Of a stretch of 49,605 bases of DNA, positions 7,554-15,938 are shown in pieces; position 1 is the stretch's first letter; each line of letters begins with the position of its first letter. The notes under the pieces were generated by a model. It worked only from the letters and a program-made list of their open reading frames with translations. It was not told the DNA's origin and did no database searches. Source of the DNA: Sulfurimonas sp. (GTDB lineage: Bacteria; Campylobacterota; Campylobacteria; Campylobacterales; Sulfurimonadaceae); the NCBI GenBank assembly GCA_002899765.1, contig PPDH01000014.1, forward strand, positions 18,188 to 67,792. Direction: 5' to 3'. The position numbers and the translations under genes are program-made.

Positions 7554-8555
7554 ATGAGATATTTTTTTATACTGTTTTTAACAGCCGCTTCTCTTTTGTT
7601 TTTTGGCTGTGCTTCTAAAGAGGTAGAATCGGTACAAAAAAAAGAGCTTCCCTCATGGTATCTTAATCCTCCAAAAACGACACAGACTACTCTTTATGCT
7701 CTAGGAGAGGGTGAAGATACACAAGAGGCAATAAAAAATGCCCTAAATATGATGGCTTCCACACTTAGTGTTTCAATCTCATCGCAGTTTGATTCCAAAA
7801 AGGTAGTGCAGGAGGGTTTAGTAAACACTCATCAATCAACGGTTGTAAGCACTACTCAAAGTGATGTCAAAAAAATCCGTATAAGCAGTTATGAGTTGAT
7901 AGAGTCGCATAAACTCGGTTTTAAAAATTATATCGTTTTAATAAAATCGCAAAAACAGAAACTATTTGAGAGTCTAAAAAGTGAGTTAGAGCAAAAGTTT
8001 GCTCTTGTGGATTCGCATATAGCGTCACTCTCTTTACATCATGCACTTCATCGGCTTGGCGGTTATAAAAAAATAAAAGATGAGATTAAAGACGTACCTG
8101 ATACTCTTGTCGTTATGAACGTATTAAATGGCTTGTATGATGGCAGAGAGTATATTCAAAAGATACAGAGAGTAAACTCTTCATATGAGAAACTACTCTC
8201 AAGCATATCCGTTGAAATAGAGTGCGACAGTGATTCCAAAGGTTTTAAACCTCCTATAAAAGAGGGGTTTAGCACTAAAGGTGTGCGTATAAAAGACGGC
8301 AAGGGCAGCTTGCATTTTAGAGTGGTTGTAAAGTCAGATGCGCAAAAAGCCTCTTCCTATGGATTTACGCTTGCCCGCTTTGCAATAGATATAAGTGTTA
8401 AAGATTATAAAGGCTCGATAGTGGCAAGCAATAAATTAAATATTGTAGGACACTCGACGCAAGGGTATGAGGTAGCTAAAGAGGATGTTGCGATAAAGCT
8501 TGATAAGATGATAAAAAAAGAGGGAATTGAGAAAATAATCGGTCTTGATTTGTAG
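7554..8555 (+). CDS. LPP20-family lipoprotein
   Basis: The protein has about 333 residues with a signal peptide and lipobox FFGC (Cys19 from this start), hence an outer or inner membrane lipoprotein. After it come LPSWYLNPP and LYALGEGEDTQEAIKNALNMM, the features of the LPP20 family named after a Helicobacter pylori lipoprotein. There is an ATG at 7551 and another at 7554. I prefer 7554 because AGAGG then sits five bases upstream rather than two; the mature product is the same. It follows the CsgG-like gene closely and is probably cotranscribed. Molecular function is not known. Confidence 0.75.
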   Translation: MRYFFILFLTAASLLFFGCASKEVESVQKKELPSWYLNPPKTTQTTLYALGEGEDTQEAIKNALNMMASTLSVSISSQFDSKKVVQEGLVNTHQSTVVSTTQSDVKKIRISSYELIESHKLGFKNYIVLIKSQKQKLFESLKSELEQKFALVDSHIASLSLHHALHRLGGYKKIKDEIKDVPDTLVVMNVLNGLYDGREYIQKIQRVNSSYEKLLSSISVEIECDSDSKGFKPPIKEGFSTKGVRIKDGKGSLHFRVVVKSDAQKASSYGFTLARFAIDISVKDYKGSIVASNKLNIVGHSTQGYEVAKEDVAIKLDKMIKKEGIEKIIGLDL

Positions 8556-8585
8556 TCATTTAACAAACTGTTGATACCTTTTTGA

Positions 8586-8591
8586 TATAAT
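8586..8591 (+). promoter_or_regulatory. Candidate -10 box for the second Bat cluster
   Basis: TATAAT preceded by TTTTTGA lies 32 bases upstream of the moxR ATG. No good -35 hexamer lies at 16-18 bases, as is common in this phylum. It is in the only sizeable gap between 7554 and 13570. Confidence 0.5.
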
Positions 8592-8622
8592 CTGCTCAAT
8601 TTAAAAATAAGGCAAAGAACTT

Positions 8623-9570
8623 ATGATTTCTAAAATAGAGTTGATTAAAAAAGAGGTTTCTAAGGTAGTTGTAGGGCAGGAGAAGATGATTGACTCGCTT
8701 CTCATTGCTCTTTTGTGTGAAGGACATATTCTTATAGAGGGTGTTCCCGGACTTGCTAAAACTACAACGGTAAATGCGCTTGCAAAAAGTCTCGGGCTTA
8801 ATTTTAAACGTGCACAGTTTACGCCCGACCTTCTTCCCTCAGACATACTCGGTGCTGAGATATACGATCCTCAAAATAACAGTTTTAAGATAAAAAAAGG
8901 TCCGATATTTACAAATCTTCTTTTGGCGGATGAGATAAACCGCTCTCCTGCAAAAGTTCAGTCTGCTCTGCTTGAGGTTATGCAGGAGAAGCAGGTAACG
9001 CTTGGAGATACAACTTTTAAGCTAGAACCTCCGTTTTTTGTTATGGCTACGCAAAACCCCGTTGAACAAGAAGGTGTCTATCAGCTTCCAGAAGCGCAGC
9101 TGGACAGATTTATGCTCAAGCTCATTGTAGATTACAACACAAAAGAAGAAGAACTAGAGATTGCCAGACGTATATCAAGCGGCAATTTTGAGGCTATAGA
9201 GAGTGTTATAACACATGAAGATTTGAATGCGTTAAAAGCCGCGGTAAAAAACGTACATGTAGACGCTCAAGTTGAAGAGTATATGATTGAGTTGGTCAAT
9301 GCGACAAGAAATCCTCATGAGTACGGACTTGATGAGATAAAAGATTTTATACAGTTCGGTGCATCGCCGCGTGTAAGCATCGATATGTTTAAAGCAGTAA
9401 AGGCTATGGCATTTATGAGAGGCAAAGATTTTGTTACACCTGTTGATGTCGCTTACATCGCAAAAGAGCTTATGCGTCACCGTATTGTTTTAACGTACGA
9501 GGCTGAAGCTGAGGGAGTTACAACCGATGAGATTATAGAAAAAGTGCTCCAAGCCGTAGCAATACCGTAG
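8623..9570 (+). CDS. MoxR-family AAA+ ATPase
   Basis: The protein has 315 residues. Walker A is GVPGLAKT (40-47), Walker B LLLADE (99-104) and sensor 1 ATQN (142-145), with the MoxR signature LPEAQLDRF at 155-163. MoxR ATPases are cytoplasmic AAA+ chaperone-like enzymes that pair with VWA proteins and are thought to remodel them or insert metal cofactors. It heads the second Bat cluster and is followed 14 bases later by a DUF58 gene, the standard pairing. Only this cluster has a MoxR gene, so it may also serve the BatA/BatB set at 3019-6447. Confidence 0.93.
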   Translation: MISKIELIKKEVSKVVVGQEKMIDSLLIALLCEGHILIEGVPGLAKTTTVNALAKSLGLNFKRAQFTPDLLPSDILGAEIYDPQNNSFKIKKGPIFTNLLLADEINRSPAKVQSALLEVMQEKQVTLGDTTFKLEPPFFVMATQNPVEQEGVYQLPEAQLDRFMLKLIVDYNTKEEELEIARRISSGNFEAIESVITHEDLNALKAAVKNVHVDAQVEEYMIELVNATRNPHEYGLDEIKDFIQFGASPRVSIDMFKAVKAMAFMRGKDFVTPVDVAYIAKELMRHRIVLTYEAEAEGVTTDEIIEKVLQAVAIP

Positions 9571-9584
9571 ATTTGGTATAAACT

Positions 9585-10415
9585 ATGAGTAAACTCCAAA
9601 AGATATTGGTTCGCGCAAGACGTCAGGTTTTTAGCGAAATGGTCGGTAATAACCCATCTATTTTTCAGGGTGAAGGGTATGACTTTATCGAGCTAAGAGA
9701 GTATATGCCCGGCGATGATATCCGTCATATCGACTGGAATATTACCGCCAAGATGCAGCGTCCGTTTATCAAGATATTTCGCGAAGAGAGAGAGTTGAAT
9801 ATTGTAGTCGTCTCTGTTTTAAACGGAAGCGTGCATTTTGGCTCTAAAAGATTTAAGCAAGAAACAATTGCCCAAACAGCCGCACTTTTGGGATTTTCAA
9901 CGCTTAAAAACGGTGACTTGCTAAGTTCTTATATCTTTACGGATGAGATGATTTCACATTCAAAACCGAGTAAGAAACTGCATCAAATCCAAAAAAATGT
10001 CCAAGATATCTTAGAGTTTGACGCTATAAACAAAAAAGTTGATTTCAAAGTAATCGCCGATACGCTCTTTAAAAGGCTTAAAAGAAAATCGCTTATATTG
10101 ATAATCGGAGACTACTTTGAGATACCGGACTTCAGGCTTTTGGCGAGAAAACATGAGGTGCTCTGTGTCATAGTGAGAGACCATCTTGAAGAGCACCCGC
10201 CAGAGATGGGTTTTGCATCGCTTGTGGATCCTGAGAGCGGAGCGGTTTTGGAGGGCGATTTTAACGCTTCGAGTGTAAAAACATATAGCCAGAAGGTCGC
10301 CGCACATGACCATAGACTCTTTGATAGACTAAGACGTGACGGCATACGATTTACAAAAATATATACTGATGCAAATGCAAGTGTTGCATTGCGCAGACTT
10401 TTTGAGGGCAGATAA
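9585..10415 (+). CDS. DUF58 domain protein
   Basis: The protein has 276 residues and no membrane segment. The DUF58 signature lies at about 31-55 (Y-D-F-I-E-L-R-E-Y, G-D-D-I-R-H-I-D-W-N). The C-terminal two thirds resemble a degenerate VWA fold. DUF58 proteins are always found with MoxR ATPases and Bat proteins and probably act as adaptors or substrates of MoxR. The stop codon overlaps the next start by one base (TAATG), pointing to translational coupling. Confidence 0.9.
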   Translation: MSKLQKILVRARRQVFSEMVGNNPSIFQGEGYDFIELREYMPGDDIRHIDWNITAKMQRPFIKIFREERELNIVVVSVLNGSVHFGSKRFKQETIAQTAALLGFSTLKNGDLLSSYIFTDEMISHSKPSKKLHQIQKNVQDILEFDAINKKVDFKVIADTLFKRLKRKSLILIIGDYFEIPDFRLLARKHEVLCVIVRDHLEEHPPEMGFASLVDPESGAVLEGDFNASSVKTYSQKVAAHDHRLFDRLRRDGIRFTKIYTDANASVALRRLFEGR

Positions 10416-10822
10416 TGGCACAGGAACAAAGTTACGATATCCCGCTGCATGACATAAAACCCATAGTTGAGGTACAAGAGTATTCGCTCTACTACTTTTT
10501 AGGGGTTATTTTTGTACTCGCTCTTTTGATTATCGCTCTAGGTTATCTTATCTACAAGTATATTCAAAAGCGCAACGCCTTTAATCTTCGCAAAGAGCAC
10601 TGCAGACTTTTAAATTCGCTTGATTTGAAGAATACAAAAGACAGTGCTTACATGATAACCTCTTTGGGTGCTACGTTTAAAGATGACAGCCCAAGACATA
10701 AAGAGATGTATGAAAACCTCACAAACCGCCTAGAAGAGTATAAGTATAAAAAAGAGGTGGAGAGTTTTAGCGGGGAAGTTTTAGGCTATATTGCGCTTTA
10801 CAAGGAGATGATTGATGCTTGA
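10415..10822 (+). CDS. Small single-pass membrane protein of the Bat operon (DUF4381-like)
   Basis: The protein has 135 residues with one membrane helix at about 27-49 and a basic cytoplasmic tail (Y-K-Y-I-Q-K-R-N). The N-terminus IPLHDIKPIVEVQEYSLYYF resembles the start of DUF4381-type proteins, which occupy this slot between DUF58 and batA in Bat operons. The cytoplasmic part is helical and charged. There is no counterpart in the first Bat cluster. Family call by position and layout. Confidence 0.65.
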   Translation: MAQEQSYDIPLHDIKPIVEVQEYSLYYFLGVIFVLALLIIALGYLIYKYIQKRNAFNLRKEHCRLLNSLDLKNTKDSAYMITSLGATFKDDSPRHKEMYENLTNRLEEYKYKKEVESFSGEVLGYIALYKEMIDA

Positions 10823-11744
10823 TGGAGTTTATTTTGAATTTCCACAAATTGCACTCCTTATCATCTTTTTTATTTTGTGCGCTTTTCTTTGCAAAATGAG
10901 GCTCCCATCCATCTATTTTCCTCATACGGCAGAGTTTTTAAAGCATAGCGTCTCGGCATCAAAAACACTTCTTTTTTTAAAGTGGTTTGGAGTTCTCATG
11001 ATGATACTCTCCCTCATGTCGCCCGTAAAAGACGAGCCTTATGAACTTGAACCCAAAGAGGGGTATGAGATAGCTCTGATTTTGGATGCTTCAGAGTCTA
11101 TGAAAGCAGAAGGTTTTGATGCAAAAAACCAATATCTTACAAGGTTTGACGTTGTAAAAGAGATTGTCGGCGAGTTTATAAAAGATAGACAAAACGACAA
11201 CATAGGTCTGGTCGTATTTGGTGCATACTCTTTTATAGCGTCGCCTCCGACTTATGATGCGGACATCTTAAACAAAATCCTCTCGCAGCTCTCTATCGGA
11301 ATGGCGGGAAAATATACGGCACTTAATACATCTTTGGCGCAGGGTGTAAATCTCCTGAAAATGGGAAGTTCAAAGACTAAGATAGCAATCTTGCTCACGG
11401 ACGGTCACTCTACGCCTCAAATCGATAAAATCCCGCTTGACGTTGCACTTGATATGGCAAAAAAAGAGGGTGTAAAAGTTTATCCTATAGGCATAGGAAT
11501 GCCGCATGAGTACAACAGAGATGTGCTGCTCCAAATTGCAAATGAGAGCGGCGGAGTGGCATTTGGCGCTTCAAATGCAAATGAACTAAAAGAGATTTAT
11601 AAAAAAATAGATGAGTTAGAGAAGTCTGAGATAAGGGGTGAGAGTTTTACAAACACAAAATACTACTATCACTTTCCTCTTTTTCTCTCACTTATTTCGC
11701 TGATGCTCTACATCTATCTTAGAAACAAAAAAGGTTACGCATGA
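10815..11744 (+). CDS. batA: BatA-type VWA domain membrane protein (cluster 2)
   Basis: The protein has 309 residues with N-terminal membrane helices (about 8-25 and 52-70), a VWA domain (about 84-270) and a C-terminal helix (about 285-302). The MIDAS motif is D91-A-S93-E-S95, with the threonine in KYTAL and aspartate in LLTDGH. It is colinear with the protein encoded at 3019: both have SFIASP or AFIASP, GMAGxxTA, and IDELE followed by S near the end. The ATG at 10815 is preferred over the in-frame TTG at 10812 because AAGGAG then has normal spacing. It overlaps the previous gene by eight bases and batB by four. Confidence 0.88.
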   Translation: MLDGVYFEFPQIALLIIFFILCAFLCKMRLPSIYFPHTAEFLKHSVSASKTLLFLKWFGVLMMILSLMSPVKDEPYELEPKEGYEIALILDASESMKAEGFDAKNQYLTRFDVVKEIVGEFIKDRQNDNIGLVVFGAYSFIASPPTYDADILNKILSQLSIGMAGKYTALNTSLAQGVNLLKMGSSKTKIAILLTDGHSTPQIDKIPLDVALDMAKKEGVKVYPIGIGMPHEYNRDVLLQIANESGGVAFGASNANELKEIYKKIDELEKSEIRGESFTNTKYYYHFPLFLSLISLMLYIYLRNKKGYA

Positions 11745-13570
11745 CATTCCTGCACCCTGAATTTCTATACTACATGATGCCTCCGCTTTTTATTCTTTTT
11801 GCCCTGCTGCTTACTCAAAAAGAGCAGCATGCAGAGTTTTTCAGCCAAGAGGTTATGCAGAAGCTTCGTGTCAGTTCAAATACTCTCACGCAAAGAGCAA
11901 GAAATGCGCTCTTTTTTTTAATGGGGTTTTTTATGATAATCGCACTTGCCCAGCCTGCCATAAAAGAGGGTACGGCTCTAGTAAAAGCAAAAAGTGCGGA
12001 CATCATGGTTGCTCTGGATATTTCGGACTCCATGCTGGCACCGGACATCTATCCAAACAGACTAGAAGCCGCGAAACTAAAAGTACTAACTCTTTTAGAA
12101 GAAGCGCCAAATGAGCGCATAGGTATAGTCGCATTTGCAAAAAATTCCTATCTCGTATCTCCTCTTAGTTTTGACACCGCTGCAGTGGCATTTTTGCTGC
12201 GCAAGCTTGATACGTCATCTATTACAGAGCAGGGAACGGACTTTTTGTCTGTTTTGGATGTTGTAAGTAAAACTCAAAAAAATGATGGTAAAAAGTATCT
12301 TCTTATATTAAGCGACGGCGGAGATAAAGATGATTTTTCCAAAGAGATTGAAGCGGCAAAAAAACATAACATCACCGTTTTTGTACTCGGTGTTGCTACA
12401 CAAAAAGGCTCGCCTATAAAGCTTCAAGACGGAACTCTTGTTAAACACAAAGGCGAGATTATTATCTCAAAACTAAACGAGAAGATTGCGGATTTGGCAA
12501 CAAAAACAGGCGGAGTTTATATACAAAGCACGACATCCTCAGATGATATAAAAAAGATGTTTCAAGAGATAACCGGGATAAGCGAGGAGAGAGAGTTAAA
12601 AAGTGAAGAGATTCAAAAACATAAACCCCTCTTTTACTATCCGCTGGGAGTTGCACTTTTTATTCTGCTCCTTGCTACGAGTTCACTCGGCAGAATAAAA
12701 ACCGGCGCATCTATCTTTATTTTATCTTTTGTTCTTTTTAATGCTTCACATGTAGAAGCGAGAATCTTTGATTTTATGGAGTTGAAAAAGGCGAGAGAGG
12801 CGTATGAGAGCGGCAGTTACGGCGAGTCGGCAAAGTTATACGATGAGCATGCAAAAAGTTCTCAAAATTCTAGTAGTTACTACAACGCCGCAAATGCTTA
12901 CTATAAAGATAAAAAATATAATGAGGCGATAGAAGCATACAAAAAAGCGGCTTTTGAAGAGGAAAATCTTAAGGCAAAAAACCTCTCAAATCTCGGAAAT
13001 GCCTATGCAAAAAGCGGCGATTTGCAAAAGGCGGCAGAGTCTTATGAGGAGTCTTTAAAAATAAAAGACGACAAAGAGACAAAAGATAACCTCCAAGAGG
13101 TAAAAAAGCTTTTAGAAGAGCAAAAAGAAGGCGATAAAGAACAAGAGAAGCAAGAGCAAAGCGATAAAGAGCAGGACTCAAAAAAAGATGAGAACGGCGA
13201 TGAAGATAAGTCTAAAAAAGATAAAGACGGCGATAAAAATCAAGACTCAGAAGAGGATGAAAAAAAGAGTGATTCAAAAGATGAAAAGTCTGAGGATGCA
13301 AAACAAAAAGAGTCTCAAAACGAAGAGTCTAAGAGTGATGAGGGCGATGATGATAATAAAACGGAACAAAAGAGCAAAAAGAGCGATTTAGAGGAGCTTA
13401 AGAAGAGCGATGAAAACGGTTCTGCTCAAACTTCCTCAATGCCAAACGAGATGAGCGATGAAGAGCAGATGAAGTGGATAGAGCAGCTAAATTCGGGCAA
13501 TGCCACATATCTTTATAAGCTAAATGACGAAGATGCAATACGAAAAAATTTAGATGAGAAACCATGGTGA
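11741..13570 (+). CDS. batB: BatB-type VWA protein fused to TPR and a long acidic/lysine-rich tail (cluster 2)
   Basis: The protein has 609 residues: N-terminal membrane helices (about 10-25 and 55-72), a VWA domain (about 86-275) with MIDAS D93-I-S95-D-S97, Thr in the second loop (EQGTDF) and LSDGGD, then two hydrophobic segments (about 295-335). TPR repeats follow at about 340-430 (SSYYNAANAYYKDKKYNEAI, LSNLGNAYAKSGDLQKAAES). Residues about 435-565 are almost entirely D, E, K, S, Q and N, so probably disordered. The chain ends DEKPW. BatB and BatC functions are fused. It is coupled to batA by ATGA and lies 16 bases before batD. Confidence 0.88.
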   Translation: MTFLHPEFLYYMMPPLFILFALLLTQKEQHAEFFSQEVMQKLRVSSNTLTQRARNALFFLMGFFMIIALAQPAIKEGTALVKAKSADIMVALDISDSMLAPDIYPNRLEAAKLKVLTLLEEAPNERIGIVAFAKNSYLVSPLSFDTAAVAFLLRKLDTSSITEQGTDFLSVLDVVSKTQKNDGKKYLLILSDGGDKDDFSKEIEAAKKHNITVFVLGVATQKGSPIKLQDGTLVKHKGEIIISKLNEKIADLATKTGGVYIQSTTSSDDIKKMFQEITGISEERELKSEEIQKHKPLFYYPLGVALFILLLATSSLGRIKTGASIFILSFVLFNASHVEARIFDFMELKKAREAYESGSYGESAKLYDEHAKSSQNSSSYYNAANAYYKDKKYNEAIEAYKKAAFEEENLKAKNLSNLGNAYAKSGDLQKAAESYEESLKIKDDKETKDNLQEVKKLLEEQKEGDKEQEKQEQSDKEQDSKKDENGDEDKSKKDKDGDKNQDSEEDEKKSDSKDEKSEDAKQKESQNEESKSDEGDDDNKTEQKSKKSDLEELKKSDENGSAQTSSMPNEMSDEEQMKWIEQLNSGNATYLYKLNDEDAIRKNLDEKPW

Positions 13571-13586
13571 GAAACAAAGGTAAATT

Positions 13587-15011
13587 ATGAGAACTATTAC
13601 TAAACTACTATTTTTACAACTGCTGTTTTTAAATACAGCGTACGCCCAAGTTGTTGCTGCTGTAACTCCAAAAGAGGTTGAACTTGGCGAGATGGTAACA
13701 TATTCGCTCACTATCTCAGGAGAAGATATTACAAGACCCAATATACGCAGATTATGCGATAGTGATGTTATATCTACAAGCTCTCAAACAAGCATGCAGA
13801 TAACAAACGGAGCAATCAGTAAAAACTACATGTTAAGCTATAAATTTGTTCCGCAAAAAAGCTGCGTAATCAATCCTGTCGAGGTTGAAATTGACGGCAA
13901 AACAGAGTCTAGCAACTCAGTAGAGATAAAGGTAGTTCCAATCAGCGGTGCAAAAGATTTGGACTTTGTTTTAAAGCTGCAAAGCAGTAAAAAAGAGCTT
14001 TTTGTAGGAGAAGCGTTTGATTTGACGCTCACTTTTAAACAAAGAAGCGATGCCCAAGCGGTTGAGAGCGAATTTACCCCGCCTGAACTAAAAGGTTTTT
14101 GGATAAAAAACGAGTCACAGCCAAAAAGGTATCAAGACTCAAAGTATACTATTACCGAAATAGTCTACTCTATCGCACCACAAAGAGCAGGAGAGTTAAA
14201 AATCTCACAAGCACAGATGAGAATAGCTTCACGAGGTTCAAGGACAAGCAGCTGGGGAGATTGGATTCCTACCATAAAGTGGAAAACCTACTTTTCAAAT
14301 GAGTTGAGTTTTGATGTAAAACCACTTCCTTCAGGCGTTAGTTTGGTCGGAGATTTTGCCATAAAAGCTATTGTAGACAAGAGTCAAATCAAAGCAAATG
14401 AGGCGGTAAACTTAACCTTGCAAGTAGAAGGCGAGGGAAATTTTGAGGATATAAAAAGCTTCAAACCACAAATGGAAGATGTAGCCGTATTTGATGAAAA
14501 AATTGTCATTGAGGGCAAAAAACTTACTCAAAAGATAGCTTTTGTATCAGATAGGGATTTTACGATTCCATCCTTTTCTCTGCGCTATTTTGACCCACAG
14601 ACAAAAGAGGTAAAAGAAGTTTCTACAAAAGAGATAAAAGTTGATGTTATAAACGAGCAGATAAAAGAGGAATTGGTTGTTAAAAAAGAGGAGGCTGTCG
14701 CAGTACATGAAACACATGCACTACCTGCTAAAGAGTATGACATGTTTACTCTTGTGTTCATTTTCATCGGCGGAGTAGCAGCAGGTGTTTTAATTATGCT
14801 CTATAAGCCATATCTTGCTTCTGCAAAAAAATCAAAAGGCGGCTCTATAAAAGAGCCAAAAGTACTATTGGCAAAGCTTCTTGCTTTTAAAGATGACAAA
14901 GAAGTTGCTCAAATTGTGGAGATTTTGGAGAAGAACATCTACTCCGCAGATAAGATAGAGGTAGATAAAAAAGTTTTAAAAGAGCTCTTAAAAAAGTACA
15001 AGATTGACTAA
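13587..15011 (+). CDS. batD: BatD family membrane protein (cluster 2)
   Basis: The protein has 474 residues. A signal peptide (about 1-20, ending NTAYAQ) leads into VVAAVTPKEVELGEMVTYSL, the usual BatD opening. Two or more immunoglobulin-like beta domains follow, with a membrane helix at about 391-408 and a 65-residue cytoplasmic tail. It is the longer paralogue of the gene at 5341. Its last four bases overlap the end of the convergent tyrA gene, so any terminator must lie inside tyrA; a good candidate stem is at 15025-15043. It closes the second Bat operon. Confidence 0.87.
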   Translation: MRTITKLLFLQLLFLNTAYAQVVAAVTPKEVELGEMVTYSLTISGEDITRPNIRRLCDSDVISTSSQTSMQITNGAISKNYMLSYKFVPQKSCVINPVEVEIDGKTESSNSVEIKVVPISGAKDLDFVLKLQSSKKELFVGEAFDLTLTFKQRSDAQAVESEFTPPELKGFWIKNESQPKRYQDSKYTITEIVYSIAPQRAGELKISQAQMRIASRGSRTSSWGDWIPTIKWKTYFSNELSFDVKPLPSGVSLVGDFAIKAIVDKSQIKANEAVNLTLQVEGEGNFEDIKSFKPQMEDVAVFDEKIVIEGKKLTQKIAFVSDRDFTIPSFSLRYFDPQTKEVKEVSTKEIKVDVINEQIKEELVVKKEEAVAVHETHALPAKEYDMFTLVFIFIGGVAAGVLIMLYKPYLASAKKSKGGSIKEPKVLLAKLLAFKDDKEVAQIVEILEKNIYSADKIEVDKKVLKELLKKYKID

Positions 15012-15838
15012 TCTAAAATATCATGAAGCCTGTTTCCGGCTTCTATATTTTTATGCACCTCTTCCCACTCCTCGTTTTTTATATGCTCTTTTAGGATGCT
15101 TAATTCATTTTCAAAAAGTGTTATCGCTTCGAGCAGATTTTCTCTGTTTTGTCTGAAAATATCCTCCCACATGTTTGCAGAACTCTTTGCCAAACGGCTA
15201 ATGGAACGAAACCCACCCGCAGCAAGAGCTAAAATATTGTGTTTGTTCTCTTGATTCATTACTGTGTTTGCAAGAGAGTATGATATGGCATGAGGCATAT
15301 GAGAGATAAATGCGGCATGACGGTCATGACTCTTTGCCGACATGAAGTACTTTTTCATCTCAAGCGCACTAAATATCTTTTTGGCGATGTCGGCTTGAGC
15401 TTCTCCGCTGTGTTCTAAATCACATATAACGACCGCTTTGTCTGTGTAGAGATTTTCAACTGCAGCAGTTGGACCGAAATTTTCCGTTCCCGTCATCGGG
15501 TGTGCAGCTACAAAATTTTCTCTAATGCTTTGAGGTACAGAGTCGATAATCTTTGTTTTGGTACTTCCAAGGTCTATAATAGTCGTACTCTTTTTTATGT
15601 CTCTTAAGTTTTCTAGTGCAGCAATTATCCCATCTACCGGAATTGCGAGAAAAATAACATCATAATTTTTAACATCTTCAAATTCTACAATTTTATCAAC
15701 TAAGCCAAGTGTAATGGCCTCTTGCTGGTGGATTTTATTGTGATCACTTCCCACAACAGTGCTAATAAAATCAAGTTTTTTTAGACTTATGGCAAGAGAA
15801 CCACCCATAAGTCCAAGTCCTACTATCGCTATTTTCAT
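15008..15838 (-). CDS. tyrA: Prephenate dehydrogenase
   Basis: The protein has 276 residues. The N-terminal Rossmann motif is G7-L-G9-L-M-G12, and residues 113-117 are HPMTG, the conserved catalytic histidine region of TyrA. It should oxidise and decarboxylate prephenate with NAD(P)+ to give 4-hydroxyphenylpyruvate for tyrosine synthesis in the cytoplasm. No chorismate mutase or ACT domain is fused. It is divergent from bamA with a 100-base gap, and convergent with batD, sharing four bases at the 3' ends. Confidence 0.92.
   Translation of the reverse strand: MKIAIVGLGLMGGSLAISLKKLDFISTVVGSDHNKIHQQEAITLGLVDKIVEFEDVKNYDVIFLAIPVDGIIAALENLRDIKKSTTIIDLGSTKTKIIDSVPQSIRENFVAAHPMTGTENFGPTAAVENLYTDKAVVICDLEHSGEAQADIAKKIFSALEMKKYFMSAKSHDRHAAFISHMPHAISYSLANTVMNQENKHNILALAAGGFRSISRLAKSSANMWEDIFRQNRENLLEAITLFENELSILKEHIKNEEWEEVHKNIEAGNRLHDILD
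15025..15052 (+). terminator. Candidate terminator of the second Bat operon, inside the tyrA 3' end
   Basis: GAAGCC (15025-15030), loop TGTTTCC and GGCTTC (15038-15043) form a perfect six-pair stem, followed by TATATTTTT. It is 14 bases past the batD stop on the plus strand. Because batD and tyrA overlap, the stem is encoded within the last codons of tyrA. Confidence 0.6.
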
Positions 15839-15938
15839 ATCTATTCTTTATTTTAATTTCTCAAATTATACAGAGTTTACTTAATATTAACCTCATAAAA
15901 GGTAAAATCCTCTCTTATTTTATAACCTTGGAAACTTA

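Noticed and set aside
10011-10477. Minus-strand ORFs opposite the DUF58 gene
   Set aside because: They are antisense shadows of a strongly supported gene with clear family motifs and have no family pattern themselves.
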